A DNA stretch of 64,000 bases from Hahella sp018986435 (GCF_050749805.1 NZ_CP192738.1:5828001-5892000); one strand, 5' to 3'. Positions 50,350-60,443 are shown, counted from the first letter of the stretch. Program-made: numbers and translations. The notes: generated by a model not told the origin, from the letters alone.

Positions 50350-51819
50350 GTGATTCGATTTTTACTGAACGACGACGCCTTAGAGCTCGATAATTTTGAC
50401 CCTGATTTGACCATTTTAGAGTTCTTGCGCACCAATAAGGGGCTGACCGGAACCAAAGAGGGCTGCGCCTCCGGCGACTGCGGCGCCTGCACCGCAGTGA
50501 TCGCCACGGAGGAAAACGGCGCATTAGCCTACCGCTCCATTAATACCTGCATTACCTTCCTGGGAGGGTTGCACGGCAAGCAGCTCATTACCGTTGAATA
50601 TCTTAACCGGCGCGGCGCCTTGCACCCGGTGCAACAGGCCATGGTGGACCAGCACGGTTCTCAATGCGGTTTCTGCACGCCGGGCTTCGTTATGTCCCTG
50701 TACGCCTTATATCAGCATAAACAGCAGAAAGCGGATACACGCGCCTGCTCACGTCAGGAAGGAGAGGCCTATCTGGCCGGCAATCTGTGCCGCTGCACCG
50801 GCTATCGCCCTATTCTGGACGCCGCCCGTCAGGCCACCTCACCGGAGCAACTGGCGCAAATCAAAGAGGATGAAGCCGCCATCTGCGCCAGACTGGCCGC
50901 TATCAAAGCACAGGGCCCGGGTTCCGTGACCCGCGACGACCAAGGCGTTACTAAGCACTTTCACCTGCCAACGAATCTGGATCAGCTCGCCCAGTTTTAC
51001 GACGCGGCCCCAAGCGCCCGCCTGCTGGCCGGCGGCACCGATCTGGCGTTGGAAGTCACCCAGCAATTGAAGCAGCTCGACAACATTATTTATGTCGGCG
51101 CGGTCGATGAAATGAACGCGTTGACGGTGACTGAGGACACGCTGGAGATCGGCGCGGCCGTCACCTACGAGCGCGCTATGTCCGCGCTGTCCCAGGAATA
51201 CCCTGACATGGAGCCCTTCCTGGAGCGCCTGGGCTCAATGCAGGTACGCAACCAGGGCACCCTCGGCGGCAATATCGGCAACGCTTCTCCTATCGGCGAC
51301 ATGCCTCCGGTTCTGTTGGCGTTGAACGCCGTATTGACCTTGCGTAAGGGCGAACAAAGCCGCCGCCTGCCGCTGGATCAGTTTTTCCTGGAATACAAGA
51401 AAACCGCCTTGCAGCCCGGCGAGTTCATCGCATCCATCAGCATTCCCCGCGCCCGCCCGGACGTCAGCCTGCATCTATATAAAGTCAGCAAGCGTTTGGA
51501 GGATGACATTTCCGCCGTGTGTCTGGCCTGTTATCTCAAGATCGAGAACGGCTCAGTGGCGGAAATCCGACTTGGCGTCGGCGGTATGGCGGCGATACCC
51601 AAACGCGCCACGCTTACCGAACAGGCGATGTTGCAACAACTCTGGACGCCAGACACTATCCAAGCGGCCCAGACGGCGATCATGCAGGAGTTTTCACCTT
51701 TGAGCGATGTCCGCGCCAGCGCCGATTACCGGCGCAAAGTGGCTGCTAATCTGTTGCAGCGGTTGTATATTGAAAGCGCCGATGGGGCGGTGGCGACGAG
51801 GGTATTTCACTATGCGTGA
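50350..51819 (+). CDS. xdhA: Xanthine dehydrogenase small subunit (Fe-S/FAD)
   Basis: 489 residues. Two [2Fe-2S] clusters: GCASGDCGAC with Cys39, 44, 47 and Cys67, then CGFC (106, 109) and CRC (147, 149). An FAD domain follows from about 190 (LLAGGTDLALEVTQ; VRNQGTLGGNIGNASPIGDMPP). With XdhB it oxidises hypoxanthine and xanthine to urate, passing electrons to NAD. The start is GTG at 50350 with AAGG nine bases upstream. The last codons overlap xdhB by 8 bp, implying coupled translation. Confidence 0.95.
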   Translation: MIRFLLNDDALELDNFDPDLTILEFLRTNKGLTGTKEGCASGDCGACTAVIATEENGALAYRSINTCITFLGGLHGKQLITVEYLNRRGALHPVQQAMVDQHGSQCGFCTPGFVMSLYALYQHKQQKADTRACSRQEGEAYLAGNLCRCTGYRPILDAARQATSPEQLAQIKEDEAAICARLAAIKAQGPGSVTRDDQGVTKHFHLPTNLDQLAQFYDAAPSARLLAGGTDLALEVTQQLKQLDNIIYVGAVDEMNALTVTEDTLEIGAAVTYERAMSALSQEYPDMEPFLERLGSMQVRNQGTLGGNIGNASPIGDMPPVLLALNAVLTLRKGEQSRRLPLDQFFLEYKKTALQPGEFIASISIPRARPDVSLHLYKVSKRLEDDISAVCLACYLKIENGSVAEIRLGVGGMAAIPKRATLTEQAMLQQLWTPDTIQAAQTAIMQEFSPLSDVRASADYRRKVAANLLQRLYIESADGAVATRVFHYA

Positions 51820-54232
51820 TCTGTTGAACAAACTCGGCAAACCACTTGAGGTCAAGCTGGATAGCGCCGTCTTAGCGCAATCCCAGGCTCCGACCACCCA
51901 AGGCTCCCCCAAAGCCGGCCGCGACGCCAAACATGACAGCGCCCACAAACATGTGGCCGGCGCCGCTCAATATATCGACGACCGTTTTCCTCACGCGGGA
52001 CAATTGTATGGCTGCGTAGGCAAAAGCCCACACGCTCACGCCCGCGTCATTTCCATGAATCTGGACAAAGTCCGCGCTGCGCCGGGCGTGCTGTGCGTGA
52101 TTACCGCCGACGACATACCCGGACATCTGGATATCGGTCCGGTATTCCCCGGCGATATGTTGCTGGTTAAGGATAAAGTGGAATTCGTCGGCCAACCTCT
52201 ATTCGCCGTCGCGGCGGAGAGTCACGCCGCTGCGCGCCGCGCCGTGAAACTGGCGGAAGTTGAATATGAAGTATTGCCGGCGACCCTCACTATCGAAGAT
52301 GCGCTGCAACAACAACTGTTTGTGCGTCCTCCTCATCAGATGCGCCTGGGCGAGCCGGAAACAGCCCTCGCCAACGCCCCCAATCGCCTGCGCGGCGATA
52401 TAGAAGTCGGCGGTCAGGAGCATTTCTATCTGGAGGGACAGATATCCCTGGCGATTCCAGAGGAAGACGGCGGCATGCACATCTTCGCCTCCAGCCAGCA
52501 CCCTTCGGAAGTGCAGAAGCTGGTGGCGGAAGTACTCGATGTTCCCTTCAACCGCATTACTGTCGACGTGCGTCGCATGGGCGGCGGTTTCGGCGGCAAA
52601 GAGACTCAGGCTGCGCCCTGGGCCTGTCTTGCTGCGGTGCTGGCGCGAAAAAGCGGCCGACCGGTTAAATTCCGCCTCAGTCGCAGCGACGATATGGAAA
52701 TGACCGGCAAGCGCCATCACTTTCATAATCACTTTGATGTGGGCTTTAACGACGAAGGCCGTATATTGGGCGCCGACATTACCGTCAACGGTCTGTGCGG
52801 CTATTCACCGGACCTGTCCGACGCCATCGTCGATCGCGCCATGTTCCACTCCGACAACGCCTACTTCCTCGCTAACGCCAACATTACCGGCAATCGCTGC
52901 AAGACCCATACGGTTTCCAATACCGCGTTTCGCGGCTTCGGCGGTCCACAAGGCATGATAGCGGCGGAAGCCATGATAGAGGCGATCGCCCGACGCGTCG
53001 GCAAAGATCCGGTGGAAATACGTCTGTTGAACTATTACCGGGAAGATCATGAGCGCTATGACTTCAAGCAAGACGGCTATGACGTCACGCCCTACCATCA
53101 GAAAGTAGAGCAGAACCTCATTCCGCTGATGACTCGTAAGCTGATGGCGGATGCGGACTACCACGCCCGTAAAGCGGCTATTCGCGCGTTCAACGCGTCC
53201 AGCCCGATCTTGAAAAAAGGTCTGGCGCTGACGCCGGTGAAATTCGGCATATCCTTCACCGTACAACACCTTAACCAGGCTGGCGCGCTAATTCATATCT
53301 ACACCGACGGCAGCATTCACCTGAACCACGGCGGTACGGAAATGGGTCAGGGCCTGTACACCAAGGTGGCGCAGATCGTCGCCCAGGAGTTTCAGGTCGA
53401 CGTGGACAACATCGTCGTCTCCGCGGCGCGTACGGACAAAGTGCCCAATACCTCGCCAACGGCGGCGTCTTCGGGCACCGATCTGAACGGCAAGGCGGCG
53501 CAAAACGCCGCACAGACGATCAAGGGCCGACTGATCGAGTTCGCCTGTGAGCAATATCAGGTGACGCCGGAGCAGGTTTACTTCGCAGACAATAATGTCC
53601 ATGTAGGTGAAAAGGCGTTTCCGTTCGCCGAGTTCATCCAGCAGGCTTACATGGGCCGTGTGTCACTGTCCGCCACCGGTTTCTATAAAACGCCGAAAAT
53701 CCATTATGACCGCGACACCGCATCCGGCCGCCCCTTCTTTTACTTCGCCAATGGCGTCGCCGCTTCGGAAGTGGTCGTCGACACCTTGACCGGTGAGTAC
53801 AAAGTGTTGCGGGCGGATATTCTGCATGACGTGGGCAAATCGCTGAATCCCGCCATCGACATTGGCCAGATCGAGGGCGGTTTTATCCAGGGCATGGGCT
53901 GGCTCACCACCGAAGAAGTCTGCTGGGACGCCAATGGCCGCCTGCTCAGCAACAGTCCGGCGAATTACAAGATTCCCACGCTGGGCGATCTGCCGGAGGT
54001 GCTGAATGTGGAGTTGTTGCCGAACGAACCCAACCGCGAGGAAACCATCTATCATTCCAAAGCCGTGGGCGAGCCGCCGTTCATGCTGGCGATCTCCGTT
54101 TGGTGCGCCTTGAAAGACGCCATTTCCAGCTTGACGGATTACCGTATTGATCCGCCGTTGCACACGCCATCCACACCTGAGAAGGTGTTAGCGGCGGTGG
54201 AAGCGACCTTGAGCGCCGCCAAGGGAGAGTAA
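51812..54232 (+). CDS. xdhB: Xanthine dehydrogenase large subunit (molybdopterin)
   Basis: About 806 residues; the Moco-binding catalytic subunit. Hallmarks are MGGGFGGKETQAAPWA, NTAFRGFGGPQGM, GTEMGQGLYTKVAQIVAQEF and the active-site region GEPPFMLAISVWCALKDAI, where the Glu of GEPP is the general base. The open frame extends to 51707, but ATG at 51812 overlaps the xdhA stop and fits the usual N-terminus. It is a little longer than typical XdhB because of about 35 N-terminal residues (LAQSQAPTTQGSPKAG) before the conserved HVAGAAQYIDD. Confidence 0.95.
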   Translation: MRDLLNKLGKPLEVKLDSAVLAQSQAPTTQGSPKAGRDAKHDSAHKHVAGAAQYIDDRFPHAGQLYGCVGKSPHAHARVISMNLDKVRAAPGVLCVITADDIPGHLDIGPVFPGDMLLVKDKVEFVGQPLFAVAAESHAAARRAVKLAEVEYEVLPATLTIEDALQQQLFVRPPHQMRLGEPETALANAPNRLRGDIEVGGQEHFYLEGQISLAIPEEDGGMHIFASSQHPSEVQKLVAEVLDVPFNRITVDVRRMGGGFGGKETQAAPWACLAAVLARKSGRPVKFRLSRSDDMEMTGKRHHFHNHFDVGFNDEGRILGADITVNGLCGYSPDLSDAIVDRAMFHSDNAYFLANANITGNRCKTHTVSNTAFRGFGGPQGMIAAEAMIEAIARRVGKDPVEIRLLNYYREDHERYDFKQDGYDVTPYHQKVEQNLIPLMTRKLMADADYHARKAAIRAFNASSPILKKGLALTPVKFGISFTVQHLNQAGALIHIYTDGSIHLNHGGTEMGQGLYTKVAQIVAQEFQVDVDNIVVSAARTDKVPNTSPTAASSGTDLNGKAAQNAAQTIKGRLIEFACEQYQVTPEQVYFADNNVHVGEKAFPFAEFIQQAYMGRVSLSATGFYKTPKIHYDRDTASGRPFFYFANGVAASEVVVDTLTGEYKVLRADILHDVGKSLNPAIDIGQIEGGFIQGMGWLTTEEVCWDANGRLLSNSPANYKIPTLGDLPEVLNVELLPNEPNREETIYHSKAVGEPPFMLAISVWCALKDAISSLTDYRIDPPLHTPSTPEKVLAAVEATLSAAKGE

Positions 54233-54234
54233 GT

Positions 54235-55137
54235 ATGTATAGGGAGCAATGGTTCGAAGTCACCCAGCGGCTCAGCCGCGCTGGGCGGCCTTTCGTGCTG
54301 ATCACGCTGATCGGCGCGCGCGGCTCTACGCCTCGGGACAGCGGAACCAAAATGGTTGTTTCCGCCGACGCCACCTTTGACACCATTGGCGGCGGCCATC
54401 TGGAGTTCAAGGCTACCGCTATGGCGCGGGAGATGTTGGCCAGACAGGATTACAGTCAGCGCATGGAACACTTTCCTCTAGGCGCCAGCCTGGGCCAGTG
54501 TTGCGGCGGCAGCGCCACCGTTCTGTTTGAAGCCTTTGCGCCCTGCCCCACACAGATCGCTTTGTTCGGCGCCGGCCATGTCGCCAAAGCGCTGGTGACA
54601 GTCCTGGCGGAACTGCCGGTGCAAGTCACCTGGATCGACTCCCGGGAAGAGCTGTTTCCTGAAACGCTTCCCGCCAACACCCATAAACGGGTGGACGCCT
54701 ATCCCTGCGATGTGATCGACGATCTACCGGATAACCTCTATTACCTGATTCTGACCCATAATCATCAACTGGATTACGAACTGGCTGAGAAGATCCTGCG
54801 CCAGGACCGCTTCGCGTATCTGGGGCTGATCGGCTCAGCCACCAAGTGGGCGCGTTTCCGCCAGCGCTTTGACTATCGCGGCGTGGACTCCAGTCAGGTC
54901 GAACGCGTGAGCTGTCCGGTAGGCCTGTCCGCCGTCCCCGGCAAGCAGCCGATGGAAGTGGCGGTGTCTATCGCCGCCGAGCTGATCGGTTTGTATCACA
55001 CCTCCACACAGCCCACACAACAGGGCGTGGCCTGGAAGGACATCAAAAGCTGGGCCGCCGATCAGGCAGAGCCGCGGGACGCCAGCGACACGGACCCTTC
55101 AACGTCAACGCAAACATCCTCAGGAGAGACTTTATGA
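54235..55137 (+). CDS. xdhC: Xanthine dehydrogenase accessory protein XdhC
   Basis: 300 residues; binds molybdenum cofactor and inserts the sulfurated form into XdhB. The N-terminal motif GARGSTPRDSGTKMVV and IGGGHLEF are typical, as is the CCGG segment (LGQCCGGSATVLFEAF). A Rossmann domain follows (IALFGAGHVAKALVTVLAELPVQVTWID), then LGLIGSATKWARFRQRF. The C-terminal 25 residues are Ser/Thr-rich. ATG with GGAGAG upstream, 2 bp after the xdhB stop; its TGA overlaps the next ATG (ATGA). Confidence 0.94.
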   Translation: MYREQWFEVTQRLSRAGRPFVLITLIGARGSTPRDSGTKMVVSADATFDTIGGGHLEFKATAMAREMLARQDYSQRMEHFPLGASLGQCCGGSATVLFEAFAPCPTQIALFGAGHVAKALVTVLAELPVQVTWIDSREELFPETLPANTHKRVDAYPCDVIDDLPDNLYYLILTHNHQLDYELAEKILRQDRFAYLGLIGSATKWARFRQRFDYRGVDSSQVERVSCPVGLSAVPGKQPMEVAVSIAAELIGLYHTSTQPTQQGVAWKDIKSWAADQAEPRDASDTDPSTSTQTSSGETL

Positions 55138-56501
55138 GTGGCGTCGCCATTCGCAGCCGCAGAGTGATCACCGATCAGGGCATGCAGCCCGCAACTGTGC
55201 TGATCGCCGGCGGCCAAATCGTGGAAGTGCAGCCTTACGATATGTCGATAGACGCCGACTACGAGCTGGAGGATGTCGGCAATGACGTGGTGATGCCCGG
55301 TCTGGTGGACACTCACGTGCATATTAACGAACCCGGCCGCACGGAATGGGAAGGCTTCAATACCGCCACCCAGGCCGCCGCCGCTGGAGGTATCACCACA
55401 CTGGTGGATATGCCGCTGAACTGTATCCCGGTCACCACCACCGCCGACGCCTTTCGCATCAAGCTTGATGCGGTGTCCGACAAGCTCTGGGTCGACTGTG
55501 GCTTCTGGGGCGGGGTCGTGCCGGAAAATATCGATGAGCTGCCTGCGCTGCTGGACGCAGGCGTGCTGGGCGTAAAATCATTTCTGATCGACTCTGGAAT
55601 CGATGAGTTTCCGCCGGTGACGGACAGCGACGTCAAACGGGCCATGCCTATATTGGCGCGCTACGGCGTCCCCTATCTGATTCACGCAGAGCTGGATAAA
55701 GAGCACAGCCCGCCGCCGGCAATCGGCAATAGTTATCAGAGTTTCCTCGCTTCGCGCCCCAAAGCCTGGGAAAACGACGCTATCGACCTGATGATCAACG
55801 CCGCCCGCGATTTCAAGGCGCAAGGCGTGGACTGCAAAGTGCATATCGTGCACCTGTCTTCCGCCGAGGCGCTGGCCGCCATCGGCGCCGCCAAAGAGTC
55901 GGGACTGTCTTTCACCGTGGAAACCTGTCCTCACTACCTGACCCTGTTCGCCGAAGCCATCCCGGATGGCAAAACACTGTTCAAGTGCTGCCCGCCCATT
56001 CGTGAAAACGACAACCGCGAGCACTTATGGCAAGCCCTGGAGCAGCGACTGATCGACTTCGTCGTGTCCGACCACTCTCCCTGCACGCCGCAACTGAAAG
56101 AGATCGACAGCGGCGATATCGAAAAAGCCTGGGGCGGTATTTCCGCCCTCCAGTTCAGTCTGCCACTGGTATGGCATGAAGCTCACCAACGGGGCTTGTC
56201 GCTGCCCTTCATTTCCCGCCTGATGAGTTGGGAAACCGCCCGCTTCGCCGGCCTGTCCCATCGCAAAGGCCGTCTGGCCCCGGGATATGACGCGGACGTC
56301 TTGGTATTTGACGACCATCAAGCGGTCACCATCAGCAAGGACATGATCAAGCACCGCCACAAGATTACGCCTTATGAAGGCATGCAGGCCACCGGCGCCA
56401 TTCGCCAGACCTGGTTGCGCGGACAATGTATTTACAAGGACGACCAGTTTATCGGCGCCGCCAAAGGCCAGCCGCTGCTGAGAGAGAGCAAAGCAGGCTG
56501 A
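55134..56501 (+). CDS. allB: Allantoinase
   Basis: 455-residue cyclic amidohydrolase opening the hydantoin ring of allantoin to allantoate (EC 3.5.2.5). Metal site DTHVHINEPGRTEWEGF, carboxylated-Lys region LGVKSFLIDSGIDEFP, HAELDKEH, VHIVHLSSAEAL and the catalytic Asp in VVSDHSPCTPQLK are all present. ATGA overlap with xdhC. It acts after the UraH/UraD steps encoded downstream. Confidence 0.95.
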   Translation: MSGVAIRSRRVITDQGMQPATVLIAGGQIVEVQPYDMSIDADYELEDVGNDVVMPGLVDTHVHINEPGRTEWEGFNTATQAAAAGGITTLVDMPLNCIPVTTTADAFRIKLDAVSDKLWVDCGFWGGVVPENIDELPALLDAGVLGVKSFLIDSGIDEFPPVTDSDVKRAMPILARYGVPYLIHAELDKEHSPPPAIGNSYQSFLASRPKAWENDAIDLMINAARDFKAQGVDCKVHIVHLSSAEALAAIGAAKESGLSFTVETCPHYLTLFAEAIPDGKTLFKCCPPIRENDNREHLWQALEQRLIDFVVSDHSPCTPQLKEIDSGDIEKAWGGISALQFSLPLVWHEAHQRGLSLPFISRLMSWETARFAGLSHRKGRLAPGYDADVLVFDDHQAVTISKDMIKHRHKITPYEGMQATGAIRQTWLRGQCIYKDDQFIGAAKGQPLLRESKAG

Positions 56502-56565
56502 GCGCGGACATCATGAACGACACACAACAACGATTAACCTCCACACTTATTTTGGAATTCTCTGT

Positions 56566-57570
56566 ATGAGTCACGCCATCGATTTTGAACTGCCCTATCC
56601 TGGCGCCCTTAACCTGGCGGCCGAACGCCTGGGAACCCAGGTGTTGTCTTGCAGCGACGACTTCTTCGCCTCCAAGGACAACCTGATCAAGTCCGGACGC
56701 GGCATTTTCATCGCCGATAAGTACACGGATAACGGCAAATGGATGGATGGCTGGGAATCACGGCGTCGCCGCGACGGCGGTTACGACTGGTGCACCCTGC
56801 GCCTCGGCGCGCCCGGTCGCATTGATTTTATCGACGCCGACACCAATCACTTTCGCGGCAATGCGCCGGCGTCAGTGTCTCTGGACGCCTGTTACTGTCT
56901 GGGCGAACCAAACGCCAGCACACAGTGGACGGAGATCCTGCCAAAAACCAGCGTTAACGCTCACAGCCAAAACCTGATCAAGGTGGACAACGCGGACAAC
57001 TGGACCCACGTGCGCTTGAACATTTATCCCGACGGCGGCGTGGCGCGCCTGCGAGTGTACGGCTCTCCCCAGGTGGACTGGTCACGCACTCTGCCTGGCG
57101 AGCTGGTGGATCTGGCCGCTATCGCCAACGGCGGTCGCGCGCTGTTGTGCAGCGATATGTTCTTCAGCGACATGCAAAACCTGCTGATGCCCGGACGCGG
57201 CGTCAACATGGGCGACGGCTGGGAAACCAAACGGCGTCGCGGCCCAGGCTACGACTGGCTGATCATGCGTCTGGCCGCGCCTGGCGCTTTGCAGAAAGTG
57301 ATCGTCGACACCTGCCACTTCAAAGGCAACTATCCTGATCGCTTTTCTCTGGAAGGCGCCGTGGCGGCGGACCCGAACACGACGGACGCAGACAGCCTGA
57401 AAGCCCTGGACTGGCAAGCCATCATTCCAGAAACCAAGCTGCATGCGCATCGCGAACATCTGTTCATGGACGAAATCCAGGACAAAGCCACCGCGTTCAC
57501 CCATCTGCGCTTGAATATTTACCCTGACGGCGGCGTCAGCCGTCTGCGCGTGCTGGGGTATCCCAAATGA
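56566..57570 (+). CDS. alc: Allantoicase
   Basis: 334 residues; hydrolyses allantoate to ureidoglycolate and urea (EC 3.5.3.4). Two repeats of the allantoicase beta-jelly-roll are clear. GWESRRRRDGGYDWCTLRLGAPG is matched by GWETKRRRGPGYDWLIMRLAAPG, and each half ends in LRLNIYPDGGVxRLRVxGxP. ATG with GGAAT upstream, 64 bp after allB. Its stop overlaps the uraD ATG (ATGA). Use of allantoicase rather than AllC gives urea rather than ammonia. Confidence 0.95.
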   Translation: MSHAIDFELPYPGALNLAAERLGTQVLSCSDDFFASKDNLIKSGRGIFIADKYTDNGKWMDGWESRRRRDGGYDWCTLRLGAPGRIDFIDADTNHFRGNAPASVSLDACYCLGEPNASTQWTEILPKTSVNAHSQNLIKVDNADNWTHVRLNIYPDGGVARLRVYGSPQVDWSRTLPGELVDLAAIANGGRALLCSDMFFSDMQNLLMPGRGVNMGDGWETKRRRGPGYDWLIMRLAAPGALQKVIVDTCHFKGNYPDRFSLEGAVAADPNTTDADSLKALDWQAIIPETKLHAHREHLFMDEIQDKATAFTHLRLNIYPDGGVSRLRVLGYPK

Positions 57571-58076
57571 GCCAGGTCACCCTAGAACAACTCAACGCTA
57601 TGCCGGAACAGGCTGCGCAAGCGACATTCCAGACCTGTTGCAGCAGCGAAGCCTGGGCGCGGGGCATGACGACGGCGCGTCCATTCGCCGACCCGACGGC
57701 TGTATACAACACCGCCGACCGCATCTGGGCGGGATTGACGGAGCAGGATTATCTGGAAGCCTTCGCCGGCCATCCCAAGATCGGCGACGTGAATTCTCTA
57801 CGCGCCAAGTACGCTCACACCAAAGCCCTGGCCGCCGGAGAGCAGTCCGGCGTCAACAGCGCCGACGAGGACACCCTGCAACGTCTGGCCAAAGGAAATC
57901 AGGCTTACGAAGAAAAATTCGGCTTTATTTTCATTGTCTGCGCCACCGGTAAAAGTGCGGCGGAAATGCTGTCGCTACTGGAGGCGAGACTCCCCAACGC
58001 GCGTAGCGAGGAAGTCATAAACGCTGCGGAAGAGCAACGCAAAATCACCCGCATCCGCTTGGAGAAACTGCTATGA
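57567..58076 (+). CDS. uraD: OHCU decarboxylase
   Basis: 169 residues; decarboxylates 2-oxo-4-hydroxy-4-carboxy-5-ureidoimidazoline to S-allantoin (EC 4.1.1.97). The catalytic HPKIGD motif is in FAGHPKIGDVNSLRAKY, and the substrate-binding region is FGFIFIVCATGKSAAEML followed by EEQRKITRIRLEKLL. Normal family length. Overlaps alc and uraH through ATGA junctions. Confidence 0.95.
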   Translation: MSQVTLEQLNAMPEQAAQATFQTCCSSEAWARGMTTARPFADPTAVYNTADRIWAGLTEQDYLEAFAGHPKIGDVNSLRAKYAHTKALAAGEQSGVNSADEDTLQRLAKGNQAYEEKFGFIFIVCATGKSAAEMLSLLEARLPNARSEEVINAAEEQRKITRIRLEKLL

Positions 58077-58438
58077 GCCAAATCACCACTCATGTTCTGG
58101 ACACCGCCCAGGGCAAGCCAGCCGCTAGCGTTCCGATTCGCTTCTTCGCTTTTGTCGACGACGATTGGGAGCAAATCGGCGGCGGCGAAACCAACGCCGA
58201 CGGTCGTCTGCCCAATCTATTGGAAGAAAATGTGGTGCTGCCCGCGGGCCGTTATCTGATGGCCTTCGATACGGCCGCGTATTTCAAGAAACTCATGCAC
58301 ACGCCCGGGTATCGCGGAGCAGAGACCTGCTTCTACCCCTATGTGGACGTCGTGTTTGAAATCAGCGGCGACGGCGAGCACTACCACATTCCTCTGCTGC
58401 TCTCGCCCTATGGCTACTCCACTTACCGAGGCAGCTGA
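58073..58438 (+). CDS. uraH: 5-hydroxyisourate hydrolase (transthyretin-like)
   Basis: 121 residues; hydrolyses 5-hydroxyisourate made from urate (EC 3.5.2.17). The N-terminal HVLDTAQGKPAASVPI carries the first active-site His. The C-terminal YHIPLLLSPYGYSTYRGS ends in the diagnostic YRGS. No signal peptide, so cytoplasmic. ATGA overlap with uraD; allA starts 2 bp after its stop. Confidence 0.95.
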   Translation: MSQITTHVLDTAQGKPAASVPIRFFAFVDDDWEQIGGGETNADGRLPNLLEENVVLPAGRYLMAFDTAAYFKKLMHTPGYRGAETCFYPYVDVVFEISGDGEHYHIPLLLSPYGYSTYRGS

Positions 58439-58439
58439 G

Positions 58440-58940
58440 ATGCCCGCGCGTCGCTTGCGTCCCCAAACGCTCACCCGTGAAGCCTTCGCGCCCTACGGCG
58501 ACGTTATCGTCGCCGACGCTGGCAGCGAGCATTTCACCATTAACTACGGGCAGACGGAACGCTACCACCAATTGGCGACAGTAGATGTGGCTGAATCCGA
58601 TGGCGCGCCCATTATCAGCCTGTTTCGCTCAACGCCCTTAGCGCTGCCGGTCGCCATCCGCATCATGGAGCGCCACCCGCTGGGCAGTCAGGCGTTCTAC
58701 CCATTGAGCCCCCGCCCTTATCTGGTGGTGGTGGCGCCGCCCGGAGACTTCGACGCGGACAAAGTAGAAGCCTTCCTGGCGCAACCGGGGCAAGGCGTGA
58801 ATTACCACAAAGGCGTCTGGCATCACTATTGTCTGGCGCTGGAAGACGTCAGCGACTTTCTGGTCGTGGATCGTAAAGGACCGGGCAATAACTGCGATGA
58901 AATCGAATTGCCCGACGCGCCCTGGACAATTGACTTATAA
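58440..58940 (+). CDS. allA: Ureidoglycolate lyase
   Basis: 167 residues; splits ureidoglycolate to glyoxylate and urea (EC 4.3.2.3), the last step of the pathway here. Characteristic segments are LTREAFAPYGDVI, YHQLATVDV, MERHPLGSQAFYPL, RPYLVVVAPPGDFD and the metal-binding VNYHKGVWHHYCLAL. The open frame runs upstream inside uraH, but ATG at 58440 directly after the uraH stop is the sensible start. No urease or glyoxylate-use gene is in the window. Confidence 0.92.
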   Translation: MPARRLRPQTLTREAFAPYGDVIVADAGSEHFTINYGQTERYHQLATVDVAESDGAPIISLFRSTPLALPVAIRIMERHPLGSQAFYPLSPRPYLVVVAPPGDFDADKVEAFLAQPGQGVNYHKGVWHHYCLALEDVSDFLVVDRKGPGNNCDEIELPDAPWTIDL

Positions 58941-58980
58941 TCCGTTGATTTTGATATAAAATGAGGAACCCTGACACGCC

Positions 58981-60288
58981 ATGACCAGCTCCATCAGCGC
59001 CCATCGCGGCCCGCTTTTCCATATGATCGCCGATCCAGCGGAAGTGGGTGAAGAAGCCAGTTATCAGTACTGGGAAGACGGCCTGCTTGTCGTCGCAGAC
59101 GGCAAAATAACCGCCGCCGGAGCCTACAGCGACCTGCTCCCGACGCTTCCCGAAGGCGCAGTCATCGAGAACCATCCCGACAGCCTGATCGTTCCGGGAT
59201 TCATCGACACCCATATTCACTATCCGCAAACCGAGATGATCGGCGCCTTTGGCAAACAGTTGCTGGAGTGGCTGAACACTTACACCTTCCCCACCGAACG
59301 CGACTTTCAGGACCCAAAACATGCGCGCAGAGTGGCGCGGGTGTTTCTGGATGAGCTTCTGAAGAACGGCACCACTACCGCACTGGTGTTCGGCACCGTG
59401 CATCCGGAATCGGTGGACATGTTTTTCGAAGAAGCACTGGAACGTAATCTACGCATGATCTGCGGCAAGGTCATGATGGACCGCAATGCGCCGGATTATC
59501 TTTGCGATACTGCGGAAAGCAGCTATCAGGACAGTAAAGCTTTATTGGAAAAGTGGCACGGCAAAGGTCGCCTACTCTACGCCGTGACGCCGCGTTTCGC
59601 CCCCACCAGCACGCCGGAGCAGTTGGCGGCGGCGGGACGTTTGCGTGAGGAATATCCTGACGCCTACATGCACACACACTTGTCGGAAAACCCCGCTGAG
59701 TGCGGCTGGGTGAAAGAACTGTTCCCGCAGTGCGCCAACTATCTGGATGTTTATGACCATTACGGTCTGCTCGGCAAACGCGCCGTCCTGGCCCATGGCG
59801 TGCACTTATGCGAAGACGAGTGGAAACGGCTGCACAGCTCGGATTCCGCAGTGGCGTTCTGTCCGACATCCAACCTGTTCCTCGGCAGCGGCCTGTTCGC
59901 ATTGGAAGAAGCCGAACGTCACAAGGTCAAAGTGGGCCTTGGCACGGACGTAGGCGGCGGCACCAGCTTCTCCCTGCTGCAAACCTTGAACGAGGCTTAC
60001 AAAGTCATGCAGCTGCGCGGACATGCGCTAACGCCGTTCAAGAGTTTCTATCTGGCCACGCTGGGCGGCGCCAAAGCGCTGGAGCTGGATCACCTCCTTG
60101 GCGGCTTCTATGCCGGTAAGGAAGCGGACTTCGTGGTGCTGGATAAACGCGCCACGCCGTTGCTGCAACTGCGCATGGAAAACTGCCGCAGTCTGGCGGA
60201 GCAGCTTTTCGCCTTCAGCATCCTAGGAGACGACCGCGCCATACGCGCTACCTACGCGGCTGGACGCTGCGTGCATAAAAAGGATTAA
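58981..60288 (+). CDS. guaD: Guanine deaminase
   Basis: 435-residue zinc amidohydrolase converting guanine to xanthine and ammonia (EC 3.5.4.3). Motifs: PGFIDTHIHYPQTEMIGAFGKQLLEWLNTYTFPTE, HTHLSENPAE, LAHGVHLCEDEW, FCPTSNLFLGSGLF and GTDVGGGTSFS. Together with 8-oxoguanine deaminase it feeds both normal and oxidised guanine into urate breakdown. A GAGGAA lies 13 bases upstream of the ATG, rather far; no better start is seen. Confidence 0.95.
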   Translation: MTSSISAHRGPLFHMIADPAEVGEEASYQYWEDGLLVVADGKITAAGAYSDLLPTLPEGAVIENHPDSLIVPGFIDTHIHYPQTEMIGAFGKQLLEWLNTYTFPTERDFQDPKHARRVARVFLDELLKNGTTTALVFGTVHPESVDMFFEEALERNLRMICGKVMMDRNAPDYLCDTAESSYQDSKALLEKWHGKGRLLYAVTPRFAPTSTPEQLAAAGRLREEYPDAYMHTHLSENPAECGWVKELFPQCANYLDVYDHYGLLGKRAVLAHGVHLCEDEWKRLHSSDSAVAFCPTSNLFLGSGLFALEEAERHKVKVGLGTDVGGGTSFSLLQTLNEAYKVMQLRGHALTPFKSFYLATLGGAKALELDHLLGGFYAGKEADFVVLDKRATPLLQLRMENCRSLAEQLFAFSILGDDRAIRATYAAGRCVHKKD

Positions 60289-60357
60289 CGTGGCGATGAT
60301 ACTGACAGGTTAATAATCCGGCGCGTGAATGCGCCTGCGCGACGACAAGACGCGCTA

Positions 60358-60386
60358 GACAGAACCTGACCTGTGCAGGTTCTGTC
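60358..60386. terminator. Strong hairpin after guaD
   Basis: GACAGAACCTG (60358-60368) and CAGGTTCTGTC (60376-60386): perfect 11-bp stem, seven-base loop, 70 bp past the guaD stop. There is no U-tract, so it may stabilise the mRNA or terminate weakly. Confidence 0.5.
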
Positions 60387-60443
60387 GCTTACAGATGAAT
60401 AGCTGGACGCTATTTGTCTGTCGGATAAAGAACAAAAACGCAG